Positions 26,350 to 36,445 of a stretch of 64,000 nucleotides of DNA are shown piece by piece. How positions within the stretch are numbered: position 1 is the stretch's first letter; every line of letters starts with the position of its first letter. The translations under genes were made by a program, and so were the position numbers. Source of the DNA: Tardibacter chloracetimidivorans (lineage in GTDB: Bacteria; Pseudomonadota; Alphaproteobacteria; Sphingomonadales; Sphingomonadaceae); the NCBI RefSeq assembly GCF_001890385.1, contig NZ_CP018221.1, positions 2,281,501 through 2,345,500 of the forward strand. Direction: 5' to 3'. The notes under the pieces were generated by a model that saw only the letters and a list, made by a program, of their open reading frames with translations, did no database searches and was not told the DNA's origin.

Positions 26350-28835
26350 TCACCTCGCGCCGAACGGCATCTTCAGATCGACACCGACCGTCCGGGGTTG
26401 ACCTTGCAGACCGACCTCGTAGCCCAGCCCGCCGATCACGGTGACGCGCTCATCGAAGCGGTTGTTCGTCAGGTTGGTGCCGAAGACCCCGAACTCCATG
26501 CCCGTCGGCTTATGCGCGACCGAGAACCGTGCGCTGAGCAGATAGCGGTTGTTGATGCGCGGAACCCGCAGGATCGGCGTCAACCCAGTGGCCGGATCGA
26601 TCGCGGCGAAAGAATCGCGGAAGACCGCGTCGTTGTTCATCGCGCTGCGATAGGAGAAGTCCGACCGCAGCTTCATCAGATAGTCGCCCGAAACGTGGCT
26701 TACGTCCCCACCGACATTGAGCGCCCATTTGGGTACTTGCGCGATGAACCGGATATCGGGTGTCGCCGGATCATTGATACGCCCGCCAATGCGATTGACC
26801 GTGAGATCCAGGCCCATCCATTCGACCGGCCGCGCCGTTACATCGACTTCGACTCCACGAACCTTGCGCGTGCCGATGTTGGTCGTCCGCGAGAAGCTTG
26901 CGTTGTTGGCGTCCAGCCCCACGACGGTCGTCTGCGTGTCGATCGATTTCGAGGTGAACATGGCGATGTTGGTCCGCAGGCGGCGATCGAGCCAATCCGC
27001 CTTCAGGCCAATCTCATAGTCGGTCACGATCTCCGGCTTGAACGCCCCGAGCACGCCCAGGGAATTCACCCGCGAGTTGAATCCGCCCGCGCGGAAGCCG
27101 CGCGACGTTCTGAAATAGAGGAGCCGCGACTGCGCGAACTCATAGTTTATAGATCCCGTGTAATTGATCTTCTTGAAAGTATCACCCTGGTCTATCCCGC
27201 AGGGCGCGCTGAAGCCGGGGACAAGGGCCAGTCCGTTCGCGGCGGTATAGAGGCAGCTTATCGCGGCCGTATTCAACGCCAGATAATAGCCCTCGGAATG
27301 AAAATCCCGCTTGTCTATGGTGTATCGAATGCCGCCGGTGGCGCTCAATGCATCGTTGAAAAGATATGTGCCTTGCGCATACACGCCATAGGCTTTCACG
27401 CGGCTCTCGGCCACGAGGACCTGCCGCGCCCGGCCGGTTGGTATCACCAGATTGGGGAGAGACGCGTTAGTATCCGTCTGGGCGACCTTCTCCTGGAAGA
27501 AGATCGCGCCCGATGTCCAATCAAGCCGATCGTCGAATAGCTTGCCGTTCAGCAGGATTTCCTCGCTGAACTGCTTTTGATTGGCATCAATCGCCGATCC
27601 GACGATCGAATAGCCCGATCCATCCAGGTTTGCCTTTTGATCGTAGGTGCTGTGGCGGTAACTGGTGATCGACCGCAGCGTCGCCCAGCCCATATCGTAA
27701 CGCAACGTGGCCGCCCCGCCCTGCACCCTCAGCCTGGCGGACGGACCGATACGACCGTCGCTGAAAGTAAAGCCGGTCGTCGGGCTGTAGCTCACGACAT
27801 CGGCGCTCACGAACCGCAAGTCCCCGGCGTTCGATTGTCGCCGGCCCAGCCCTATTTCCGCCTGCAATGCGGCGATGCCCGCGGCGACACCCGCGGGCGT
27901 GCCCGGGTTGAGACCAAGTTCCGCCGCCACCTGCCGCGCGGTGTTCGGCCCGTCATTATACTCGTAACTTTTGAGGTAGTTCGCGGTCCCGCCGTAATTC
28001 GAATGCGACACATCGCCCTGGACGAGAATGTCCAGCCGATCGTTCGGCGCGATCTTGAGCGCCGCGCGGCCGAAATAGGTCTTCTCGGTATCCACCTTGT
28101 CGCCGGTCAGCACGTTCGTCATGAACCCGCCCTTGTGGAAATAGCGACCCGCCGCGCGAAAGGCGACGCTTTCACCGAGCGGAATATTGATCACGGCGTC
28201 GAGGCGATACTGGTCGAACGTCTCATACGACCCCGCCACATAGCCGCCGAATTCGTCAGTCGGTTTTCTGGAAATCAGCCGAACGGCACCGCCCGTCGTG
28301 TTCCTGCCGAACAAGGTCCCCTGCGGGCCCTTCAGGACCTCCACGCGTTCCATATCGAGCAGATTGCCAATCGAACCTGCGGCGCGCGCGACATATACAT
28401 CGTCGAAATAGATGCCGACCGACGGATCGAGCGTAGGCGCGGTATCCTTCTGGATCTGCCCGCGAATCTGGTAAGCCGCCGTACCAGGCCCCTGCGCATT
28501 GAACACCTGCAGGCTGGGCGCGATCCGGCTCAGCGCGCCCAGGCTCGTGATATTCTGCCCTTCCAGTCGCTGTGGTGTCACCGCGGAAACCGCGATCGGC
28601 ACAGCCTGAAGATTTGCGGCCTGGCGCGTGGCGGTCACCACGATATCCTCGACGCCGCCCGCACCCGCGGACGCACGCCGTCCTTGTCGAGGCTCGCATG
28701 CGGCGATTGGCCCGACGCCGGGCTGAGCTCCGAGGCGCCGGCGTCCTGCTGCGCGGCCGCCGGCGCAGCGACCATCAATCCCGTTGCCACCGCCACTGCT
28801 CTTCCCGAAACACCGATACCGAGCACAAGGCGCAT
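26350..28835 (-). pseudogene. TonB-dependent receptor, frameshifted near the signal peptide
   Basis: The receptor body (about 790 aa) is intact. A TonB-box-like EDIVVTATR is followed by a plug domain (LDMERVEVLKGPQGTLFGRNTTGGAVRL) and beta-barrel strands to the C-terminus LKMPFGAR. The expected leader starts at ATG 28835 with AGGGG before it and is a convincing signal peptide ending APAAAQQ, but it is in another frame and stops before the plug. One missing base between about 28680 and 28720 would join the two. The in-frame alternative start at 28842 gives no signal peptide. So either the gene is broken or the assembly has a 1-base error. An intact copy would import a large substrate across the outer membrane. 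Confidence 0.75.
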
Positions 28836-28902
28836 CAAACATCCCCTGATTTAAAGCTTTTGTTTTATTGAGCTGACAATCGTTCAGCACTCAGCATTAT
28901 TG

Positions 28903-28921
28903 AACTGTCCATATGTAATTT
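28903..28921. promoter_or_regulatory. Candidate operator upstream of TonB receptor
   Basis: AACTGT-N7-TAATTT, close to the AACTGT-N7-TCATTT form at 20043 and 33488. It lies 68 bp before the receptor start. The whole 342-bp interval 28836-29177 is non-coding and AT-richer than its surroundings. It also has a TTGACA on the minus strand near 28938 that could be a -35, and a second half-site (TCAGTT) near 28955. Confidence 0.4.
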
Positions 28922-29177
28922 CCGATACTGGTTCTTTCATGTCAAGAACATTTGATCAGTTAGTTATTGGGGGCTGCCATTCAAATCGTTGTGCGTGACC
29001 GGTTCATCTCACGCTTGATCGCTTGTTATTGCGGCCCTCATGCCGAGCGAGGCCAGTGGGATGGCCGTATCTTGCCAGCACCGCCGAGGCCGTCCGTTGA
29101 CGAAGTCGCTGAGCGTCATAAGCGGCCTTGCCGCCCACCCCGATCGCGTTGCTCACACGTGCATTCTACTATCAAGA

Positions 29178-30023
29178 TTATGCGTTCGCGATCACCGGCA
29201 TGCCCGCCTCGCCGCGCGCGAAATCGTCGATCTTGCCCTTGATGAATCGATCGGGCGACTTCGCCCACTGCTCCAATGTCTTCCACACGGCATCGTCCGA
29301 TGGAACGAGTATCTGCCCCGCCGCCATCGCATCCGCCAGCACGACGCCGACCTCTGCCGGCATCATCACCTTGAACTCGGAACCGGGGCCGCGTATCGGG
29401 CAATCCTTGGTCCAACTGGTCATCGATGCCATGAAGTCGGTGACGACAGGCCCGGGAATGAGGCAGCTCACGCGGATGCCCTGCGGCTCCAAGTAGAGCG
29501 CGAGGGACTCGCTCAGGGCGATCACGGCGGCTTTTGATGCCGCATAGGGCATCCGGCTCGCGGCATAGGGGTAGAGGCCGGCGAATGACGCGGTGTTGAC
29601 GATGTGACCGGTGCCACGGGCGAGCATTTTCGGCAGAAGAGCCGTCACGGCGCGGACCGTCCCCAGATAGTTCAGATCGGTGATCCGCATCCACTCGCTG
29701 AGGGGAATATCCTCGGGATTGCCATTCAGCGCCGCGCCGACATTGTTCATCAGAATGTCGATATCGCCGAAGACCGCCTCGGTCTCCGCAATCGCGGCCG
29801 AAATCGATGCTTCGGAGGTGACGTCCGCCTCGAGCGCGATGGCGCACCCTCCCAGCGAAACGATCTCCGCCGATGTTTCTCGAGCGGCAGCGAGGTCGAT
29901 ATCCGCGATCGCCACGCGGGCGCCCCGCCTCGCCCACTCCACCACTACCGCCTTCCCGATGCCCTTGCCGCCACCGAAGCCTAAAGCGTTCTTGTCCTGA
30001 AAATGGCGTGCTGCGCTTTCCAT
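29178..30023 (-). CDS. SDR family oxidoreductase
   Basis: A 281-aa SDR with GFGGGKGIGKA near residue 16 (Phe where most have Thr), IADIDLAAA (NAD-type), NNVGAAL near residue 90 and YAASKAA as YxxxK near residue 160. The C-terminal ~40 residues are longer than in the other SDRs here. GGAGG lies 8 bases before the ATG. An operator-like palindrome lies 42 bp upstream. Confidence 0.85.
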   Translation of the reverse strand: MESAARHFQDKNALGFGGGKGIGKAVVVEWARRGARVAIADIDLAAARETSAEIVSLGGCAIALEADVTSEASISAAIAETEAVFGDIDILMNNVGAALNGNPEDIPLSEWMRITDLNYLGTVRAVTALLPKMLARGTGHIVNTASFAGLYPYAASRMPYAASKAAVIALSESLALYLEPQGIRVSCLIPGPVVTDFMASMTSWTKDCPIRGPGSEFKVMMPAEVGVVLADAMAAGQILVPSDDAVWKTLEQWAKSPDRFIKGKIDDFARGEAGMPVIANA

Positions 30024-30064
30024 TATGGCGCCTCCAGCTCGAGGAGGATGCTATCTCACCAGCG

Positions 30065-30083
30065 AACTGACCTAGCATCGGGA
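30065..30083. promoter_or_regulatory. Candidate operator upstream of SDR (weak right half)
   Basis: AACTGA-N7-TCGGGA. The left half-site is perfect and 3 of 6 match in the right. It is located between the VOC gene and the start of the SDR at 30023. This is one of the weaker members of the set. Confidence 0.3.
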
Positions 30084-30167
30084 TTAGATTAACATCCGTG
30101 TCTCTCAACCGGGCATGGATGCAAGCCCTGCGCGGCATGAACGATGCTCGTGCGGCACAGGACGACT

Positions 30168-30635
30168 TCAACCAACGTCGACATAATCGATAGCATCGTC
30201 CGAATAGCGGATGTCCCCGACGACGAACTGGCAATTCATCCGCGTTCCGACCACCCGTTCGGACAGCCTGACCTTATCGTACCAGGGATCGCGCGAATCT
30301 CCCTGCATCACCGGGCCGAGCGCGAAGCCGTGCGCGGCGAGACGATCGGCCTCCTGATCGAGATTCCTGACGCCCATGATCACGCCCCAGACACCCTCAC
30401 CCGAGGTCTGGAGCCGTTCCTTGAATTTGACGTTGAATTCGGTCTCCCGCTCCATCGGCGCGACGATCTCGATGCCGGATTTGGGAGAGAAATATCCGAC
30501 GATGCCCCATTCTTCGCGCTCGAATGGTTCGAACCGGACCCCGCTGATGATGCTGAGCTGCGCCGCATTCTCCTCGAGAGTCTCGAGATGCGATACCCAG
30601 GCGACATGGTCGATGTGGTTGACGAACTGCTTCAT
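30168..30635 (-). CDS. VOC (glyoxalase/dioxygenase) family protein
   Basis: A 155-aa vicinal-oxygen-chelate fold protein: FVNHIDHVAWV at the start supplies the first metal histidine, and GIEIVAP and GVWGVIMGVRNLDQEADRL follow as strands of the second module. It resembles methylmalonyl-CoA-epimerase-like members. The reaction is unknown. AGGA lies 7 bases upstream of the ATG. It may be co-transcribed with the SDR downstream (144-bp gap, with an operator-like site in the gap). Confidence 0.75.
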   Translation of the reverse strand: MKQFVNHIDHVAWVSHLETLEENAAQLSIISGVRFEPFEREEWGIVGYFSPKSGIEIVAPMERETEFNVKFKERLQTSGEGVWGVIMGVRNLDQEADRLAAHGFALGPVMQGDSRDPWYDKVRLSERVVGTRMNCQFVVGDIRYSDDAIDYVDVG

Positions 30636-30842
30636 GGCTTCCTGCTCCCGACAGCATTCATCGGCCGCAAGTTTCGGTTGAAGCCGCGCCCGACATCAAA
30701 ATTCGTCACATCCCGCGCCGTGCCCGATGGTCTTTCTCCGCGCAATTGCAACGAAGTAAGCCCCGGGTCTGTTGAAAGCGATCCACAGGGAATTCGACCA
30801 TTGATCCCGGTTCTCCACTGTAGTGCCCGAGATCAAGGCAGA

Positions 30843-30875
30843 TCAGGCGCGACACCGTATCGGTATCGCGCCTGA
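30843..30875 (-). terminator. Hairpin downstream of TonB receptor gene
   Basis: Perfect 10-bp arms TCAGGCGCGA / TCGCGCCTGA with an additional ACCG/CGGT inner pairing, 6 bp past the receptor stop codon. No clear T-run follows, so it may be a 3' stabiliser or a Rho-assisted end. Confidence 0.5.
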
Positions 30876-30881
30876 CCAGAT

Positions 30882-33077
30882 TCAGAAGCTATATTGTAGC
30901 TGAACGCCGTACGTCCTCGGCTGATTATACTGGGCCGAATCCGCCTGTCCGACGATCTGCACCGATGCCAGATACCCCTTGTCGGTGAGGTTCCTACCAT
31001 AAACGCCCAGCTTCAGGTCGGGCATGCTGGACGGCGACCAGTTTAACTGACCACCCACCAGCGCGTAGCTCGACTGCTTTATCCGGTTGCTTGGTTCGAA
31101 GAAATACTCCGACGTGTAGTAAACATCACCCGACACGCTAATTGTACCGATCGATGTCTCAGTTTCGTAATTGACCCTGACCGACCCAGTAATTTCGGGA
31201 GCCCGCGGGAGCCAGTTTCCATCGACATTAGTGGGTAGAGCAGCGTTTCCGCCACCCGCCACCGGCGTCTGGATCGTCGCATCACGGTACTGGGTATATT
31301 TTGCGCTCAACCAGGAGAGCGCGCCCGTAACCGTCAAGCCGCGCGCTACCCGACCACGAAGCTCAATCTCCGCTCCGTAGATCTCGGCCTTTGCCGCATT
31401 TTCCAGAACGCTGACCGGATTGTTTGGATAACCGACGGTGGTCGCAACCTGAAGGTCGCTGTAATCATAATAGAAACCGGCAATATTGAAGGACACCGGA
31501 CCGGAGCCAAGTTTTGCGCCCGCCTCGTAAGCTTCGATCTTCTCCGGGTTTACTGGCTTATTCAATAAGGACGATGAATTAAATGAACCGGTTTTAAAGC
31601 CTTTTCCCCAGCTAGCATAGATATTTGCTTCGGTAGACACTTCGTAAACGGCCGTGATCCTGGGTGTGAGCGCATGCCAGGTCTTTCTTCCCACTTCATT
31701 GACGGGATATTCTGTAGGGAGCGGCGAACCTCCAACGGCAGGTCCATTAGGAGCAGTGCGCGCGGCACGCCCGATTTGCTTTTCTATGCTGTAGCGTAGG
31801 CCGCCGCTGATCTTGAGCGCAGGTGACACCTGAGCCGTGACCTGCCCAAACCCGGCGTAGGCCCTAACGGAATCATGAGTGTATATTCCTAAAAGATTAC
31901 TGAAATTAATGCTGTCCCAGCCACCGTCGGCTTTATAGTAATTTAGTCCCGCCGTTACGGTAAATATCCCGATCTGATCGGTATTGTACAGAAGTTCTTG
32001 GCTAAAGCTCTTACTAGACGCATCATTCAGATAAAACTGGTTGGCCAAAAAGAAGGAATTGGCCGGCAACGAGGTGTAATCTCCCTCAGCAAGGTACTTA
32101 ACAGGGGTCGACAGCCATGCCGTTGTCGTACTCAGCGTTCCCGGACCAACCTCGATGTCGCCGTGCAGCGAGACACTGTAGTTCGTCGTTTTCAGCGACT
32201 GCTCGAGGTTGGACGAAAAGGTGTGCGGCTCGGTTGCAAGCTGGCCGGGCGTTGCAAACGCAGCATAAGCATTGTTGCCCCCGAGAGAGAAATTCTCGAT
32301 TCCGCCGGGGTAGTTACGCTTTGCGTACAAACCAGACAGCGTGAAATCAGCACCCTCCCATGGGATGAGGCGCAGTTTTCCGCGGACCATCTTTGTAGAA
32401 TTTCTACCGCCCTTCTCGCCGGTCAAACTGTTTCGATTGAAACTATCCATCCGCGTATAATAGCCTGAGAGGCTAAGAGCCATGCGATCTTGAACGATCG
32501 GCACAGAGACGACACCGGCAGCCAGTATTTCATTGAAGTTACCATAGGCCAGTTTTCCGCGGCCTGTGACCTCGTTGAGGTCGGGCGCCTTCGTGGTGAT
32601 CAGGATCGCGCCACCAGTGGCGTTCCGGCCGAATAATGTTCCCTGCGGACCTTTTAGCACCTGAACGTTTTCGACATCAGGTAGATCGAAAGTCAGCGCC
32701 TGCATCGACGGCTGGTATACCCCGTCGACGTAGATCGCTACGGGGTTTTCACCCATCGGCGCGAGGTTGTCGGTGGAGATGCCGCGGATAGCCGGCTGTG
32801 TGAAGACATTCTGCCTGGCCATAACGAGCCCGGGCGTGACCTTCTGAAGGTCGATCGTGCTCGTGATGTTCGTCTGCTGAAGCGTCGCCGCCGAAAGCGA
32901 CGTGACCGAGATCGGAACATCCCTCGACCGCTCTTCGCGCCGCTGGGCGGTGACCACGATCTCGTTGCTGTTCTCGGACAGGCCGGGAGACGCATTAGCT
33001 ACCGACTGCGCGTTCGCCGTGCCGCAAAGGCCGACGGACAGTGCCGCCAGACTGACAAGACCAATCCCCTTAATCAT
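30882..33077 (-). CDS. TonB-dependent receptor
   Basis: A 731-aa outer-membrane receptor. A signal peptide begins at ATG 33077 (MIKGIGLVSLAALSVGL... ANAQS), with GAGGGG 4-5 bases upstream. NEIVVTAQRREE is the TonB-box region, VENVQVLKGPQGTLFGRNATGGAI the plug, and the barrel ends in the expected aromatic residue (VQLQYSF). It probably imports the same hydrophobic compound as the cluster degrades, together with or in place of the frameshifted receptor at 26350. Its DNA looks noticeably less GC-rich than the neighbouring genes, which suggests a separate origin. Confidence 0.9.
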   Translation of the reverse strand: MIKGIGLVSLAALSVGLCGTANAQSVANASPGLSENSNEIVVTAQRREERSRDVPISVTSLSAATLQQTNITSTIDLQKVTPGLVMARQNVFTQPAIRGISTDNLAPMGENPVAIYVDGVYQPSMQALTFDLPDVENVQVLKGPQGTLFGRNATGGAILITTKAPDLNEVTGRGKLAYGNFNEILAAGVVSVPIVQDRMALSLSGYYTRMDSFNRNSLTGEKGGRNSTKMVRGKLRLIPWEGADFTLSGLYAKRNYPGGIENFSLGGNNAYAAFATPGQLATEPHTFSSNLEQSLKTTNYSVSLHGDIEVGPGTLSTTTAWLSTPVKYLAEGDYTSLPANSFFLANQFYLNDASSKSFSQELLYNTDQIGIFTVTAGLNYYKADGGWDSINFSNLLGIYTHDSVRAYAGFGQVTAQVSPALKISGGLRYSIEKQIGRAARTAPNGPAVGGSPLPTEYPVNEVGRKTWHALTPRITAVYEVSTEANIYASWGKGFKTGSFNSSSLLNKPVNPEKIEAYEAGAKLGSGPVSFNIAGFYYDYSDLQVATTVGYPNNPVSVLENAAKAEIYGAEIELRGRVARGLTVTGALSWLSAKYTQYRDATIQTPVAGGGNAALPTNVDGNWLPRAPEITGSVRVNYETETSIGTISVSGDVYYTSEYFFEPSNRIKQSSYALVGGQLNWSPSSMPDLKLGVYGRNLTDKGYLASVQIVGQADSAQYNQPRTYGVQLQYSF

Positions 33078-33137
33078 ACACCCCTCTCCCTGAACCATGG
33101 TTTTGAGTTTGATAGACGTTGCATTTGATTTGAACAT

Positions 33138-33691
33138 TTAAATCAACCCTGAGCGTTTATATCATAATGTCATTTAGACGTTTATTTATATCGCGACTTA
33201 TATTTCTCTTATCACCATAATTGGACTAAGTTATAGTGATCACAGTGCACATATTTCTTAAGGCGTGGTCTGATCACATTATCTCTACGGTGGCAGATCT
33301 TCGCGGAAGCACGCTGCCTGGCCACACCCATCGGACACTCTGTCCACCGGGCTCAACCACAGCCAGAAGCTTTGCCAGTCGACAGATCCTTCTTAGCAGC
33401 TACCTCCCGGCCAGTTTCGCGGTGGATGTGTGAAACCACTATGCAGACGGCGCCCCGCGCGTCATCCAGCCATCACCTACATATAATAACTGTCTATCCG
33501 TCATTTCGTCCTTTGGCGCGCGACTGTCAACCGGAAAGAATCTGGCTGTCTGTTAGTAATGTGCAATGTGGAGATCGGCGGACGCAACGGTATCGCCCGG
33601 TCGAGGCCGACCGACATCCGTGGTCGACCTCGACCGGGCAAAAGCACCGAGTCATGCCAGATCGCCAAGGCCCAGCAGCACCGGCGAAGCG
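33138..33691. other. Non-coding interval, AT-rich promoter region
   Basis: This 554-bp interval lies upstream of the TonB receptor and downstream of the MFS gene. Positions ~33110-33250 are strongly AT-rich for this genome, as expected for a promoter. I see no credible gene in it; the small open frames here lack ribosome sites and family resemblance. Confidence 0.6.
33488..33506. promoter_or_regulatory. Candidate operator upstream of TonB receptor 2
   Basis: AACTGT-N7-TCATTT, half-sites identical to the site at 20043. It is about 410 bp upstream of the receptor start and 186 bp beyond the MFS stop, so the regulated promoter is uncertain. Confidence 0.4.
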
Positions 33692-35113
33692 TTACGCCCC
33701 CGAGCCGATGGTCGCGGTGGGCAAGCGCCGGTTGGTCAGAAGTGTCGCGGCCAGGAGGAGCGCGACCGCGACCGTTCCCGCCGCATAGGCCAGCACCAGA
33801 TCGACCCCGGTCAACCCCATCGTGGCGACGCCGCGCGTGGCGATCAGCAAGGCGATCAGCTGGGACCCGACGGACTGGCCCAGGCCCCGAACGACCGTCA
33901 GCATGCCACCTGCCTCGCTGTGCCGCGCGGCCGGCGTATGCGCGAGGACGATGTTCGGGAATATCGCCATCGCGGCGGCCATTCCCACGCCGACCAAAAT
34001 GACGCCCCCGACAACCACGCCGAGCTGACCGGACGACAGGCCGATCAGCACCCAGCCGGCGAGGACTATGGCAACGGCACAGACGGCGAGACGGCGTTCG
34101 GTCATCACCGACAGCAGCGACCCGGCAAGAGGGCTCACCGCCACCGCCATCAGCATCGACGGCATCATCACCAGACCGATGGCCGTGGCGGACAGACCGG
34201 GGCTGCCGCCGTGCGGCTGACTGAGGAACAAGGGCAGGATCAGGGGCAGCTGGACCGCGCCCAATGCGAGGAAGAACATGACCGCGTTCGACGCCGAAAC
34301 GCTCCTAACCGCCAGCATGCGCACATCGAGCAACGGCTCGGGATGGCGCAGCTCGTAACGTATCCACCACATGCACAGCAGAATTCCGCCCACCGCCATC
34401 CCGATGGTGGTATAGCTGGTCCATCCTGTCCGACCGCCGAGAGTGAGCGCGAGCAGGATCAGGCAGATCGCGGGAACGAACAAAATGCCGCCGACGACAT
34501 CGACTTTCGCGGCGGGACGCGAGAGGCTTGCCGGCAGGCCGAATTTGGCGGCGACGACGCCGGCCGCCGCAAGGACCGCGCCCAGCGAGAAGATGTGATG
34601 CCAGTCGAAATTGTCGACGATATAGCCGCCTGTCAAAAGCGCGAGCCCCGCCCCGAGCGATGCCGTCGCCGCGACGATACCCACGCCCATGGAGGCCCAC
34701 CGCGCGGGCAGGTGCTGATAAGCAAGTCCGAAACACAATGGCAGTACCGCACCGGCGCATCCCTGAAACGCGCGACCGACGAGTAGCATGGGGTAGTTGA
34801 CCGCGAAAAAGCTTAGTAACGAACCGCAACCTGAAATGAATAACGATATGATCAGCAGGCGTCTTCTGCCGAACAGATCGCCGAGCCGCCCGCCCAGCGC
34901 CGCCGAAGCCGTCTGGACGAGGAGGTAGATCGTCACGAGCCACCCGGCGCGGAGCGGATCGAACAGGATGACCAGCTTGCCCATCGCCGCATAGAGCATC
35001 AGGGTCTCGAACGCGCTTGCCAGCTCGGCCACGATCAGCGCAATGATGACCATCGCAACCGATCCTTTGGCAGTCGATGGCAGGCCACCGGGCGACGGCG
35101 GAGAAGCGATCAA
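33692..35113 (-). CDS. MFS transporter, DHA2-like (14 TMS) drug/efflux type
   Basis: A 473-aa integral membrane protein with about 14 hydrophobic segments and the MFS loop 2-3 motif GGRLGDLFGRRRLL near residue 75. The DHA2 family exports hydrophobic and amphipathic compounds in exchange for protons. The start is a TTG at 35113 supported by GGGAGAG 5 bases before it; the next ATG (35053) would cut into the first membrane segment. It is last in the ThDP enzyme-SDR-P450-MFS order, 114 bp after the P450, so it may export an intermediate or protect against the substrate. Confidence 0.85.
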   Translation of the reverse strand: MIASPPSPGGLPSTAKGSVAMVIIALIVAELASAFETLMLYAAMGKLVILFDPLRAGWLVTIYLLVQTASAALGGRLGDLFGRRRLLIISLFISGCGSLLSFFAVNYPMLLVGRAFQGCAGAVLPLCFGLAYQHLPARWASMGVGIVAATASLGAGLALLTGGYIVDNFDWHHIFSLGAVLAAAGVVAAKFGLPASLSRPAAKVDVVGGILFVPAICLILLALTLGGRTGWTSYTTIGMAVGGILLCMWWIRYELRHPEPLLDVRMLAVRSVSASNAVMFFLALGAVQLPLILPLFLSQPHGGSPGLSATAIGLVMMPSMLMAVAVSPLAGSLLSVMTERRLAVCAVAIVLAGWVLIGLSSGQLGVVVGGVILVGVGMAAAMAIFPNIVLAHTPAARHSEAGGMLTVVRGLGQSVGSQLIALLIATRGVATMGLTGVDLVLAYAAGTVAVALLLAATLLTNRRLPTATIGSGA

Positions 35114-35227
35114 GAACGCTCTCCCGATCGCCGGGTGGACTGGATGCTGGCACCAGAAATCATTACTTTCCCCAAGATGAGGTGCGGACGTGACTGGCGA
35201 CGGCTCGCCGCCAGTAGTCCCGTCGAC

Positions 35228-36445
35228 TTACAGATCCCAGGTGATGTTCAGTTCCGCCATTCCCAGAATAGGGCCTGCATGCGACGTCGGCCGACGTGCG
35301 GGATCGAGCCGCACCGGCGGCATGCGCTGGGTCCATTCTTCGAAAAAGACCTGCAGTTCCATCCGGGCGAGCGTCGCGCCAACACACTTGTGCGGGCCGT
35401 TGCCGAACGTGTTGTGCGGGGCCGGCACCCGATCGAAATCGATGGTCAGCGGGTTGCTGTAGGCTCGGTCGTCCATGCCGGAAAGACCGATCGGCACCAT
35501 CACCATCTCTTCGGGCAGGAAGCACGCGCCCTTGCGTTCGGTCCTGGTCTTGACCAGTCGCCCGGTGCTCGAAAGACCATGCCGCCTGAGAAACTCCTCG
35601 ACCGCGCTGGGAACCAGCTCGGGCTCATCGCGCAGCCGGGCGTGCAGCTCCGGACGGCGCGCGAGCTCAGCCACGGCGAAAGACAGTTGCGCAGCCACCG
35701 TATCCAGCCCGCCCACGAACGCCAGGATCGCCATGCCGAGCGTCTCCTGCTCGCTCTGGTAACGGGGATTCGACCGCCAGCCCGCTATGCGCGTCAGCAG
35801 GTCATCACCCTCGCCGCCCTGCCGCTCGTCGAGAACGGACCCGAGATACTCGAGTATCTTCTTCTGAAAACCGAGCCGCTCGTCCTCCCGCCCGGTGGCG
35901 AAGCCGCGGCCCCATGTCAGGAACTCTTCGCGCCTGTCCAACGGAAGGTCGACGATGCCGAGAAATATCGCGACCGGCATCACATAAGCGAAATCGTGAA
36001 CGAACTCGCAGGCGCCGCGCGGTTTGAGCTGCTTGATGAGGTCCACGGTCAGCGCCCGGATCTTGGGCTCATAGACGTTCGTGACCCGGCTCTTCGAGAA
36101 GCTCGGATTCATCACCGCACGGTAGCGGCTGTGGTGGGGCGGATCGACCGTGATCGGCGGCATCACCAGCAACGCGCCACGCGGGATTTGAAATTCCTCG
36201 TGCGAGAAGATCTCGTAATTCTCCTGCACCCACTTGATGTCCTCGGCGCGGGTCAGGATCCAGTGGCCACCGTTCCTCGGCGTCCAGACGATGTCGGGTC
36301 CGTCCTGGAGGGTGCGCCACGCCCGATAGACATCGCCATGTTCGGAAAGGCCGGGCGGGTTGAAATAATCGAAATCCACCACCAGCGCCGGATCGACATG
36401 GGGCGGAACTTCTACGGTTGCGTAATTCGGGACGATGTCAGACAC
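35228..36445 (-). CDS. Cytochrome P450, CYP101/P450cin-like
   Basis: A 405-aa soluble P450. The I-helix oxygen-activation motif lies in FVGGLDTVAAQ near residue 240, the K-helix ExxR in EEFLRR near residue 285, and the heme-binding FGNGPHKCVG loop places the thiolate at Cys354. The N-terminus resembles bacterial terpene hydroxylases such as P450cam and P450cin. The start is GTG at 36445 with AGGAG 7 bases upstream, located inside the end of the preceding SDR gene. No ferredoxin or ferredoxin reductase is encoded nearby, so redox partners are remote. Confidence 0.9.
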   Translation of the reverse strand: MSDIVPNYATVEVPPHVDPALVVDFDYFNPPGLSEHGDVYRAWRTLQDGPDIVWTPRNGGHWILTRAEDIKWVQENYEIFSHEEFQIPRGALLVMPPITVDPPHHSRYRAVMNPSFSKSRVTNVYEPKIRALTVDLIKQLKPRGACEFVHDFAYVMPVAIFLGIVDLPLDRREEFLTWGRGFATGREDERLGFQKKILEYLGSVLDERQGGEGDDLLTRIAGWRSNPRYQSEQETLGMAILAFVGGLDTVAAQLSFAVAELARRPELHARLRDEPELVPSAVEEFLRRHGLSSTGRLVKTRTERKGACFLPEEMVMVPIGLSGMDDRAYSNPLTIDFDRVPAPHNTFGNGPHKCVGATLARMELQVFFEEWTQRMPPVRLDPARRPTSHAGPILGMAELNITWDL

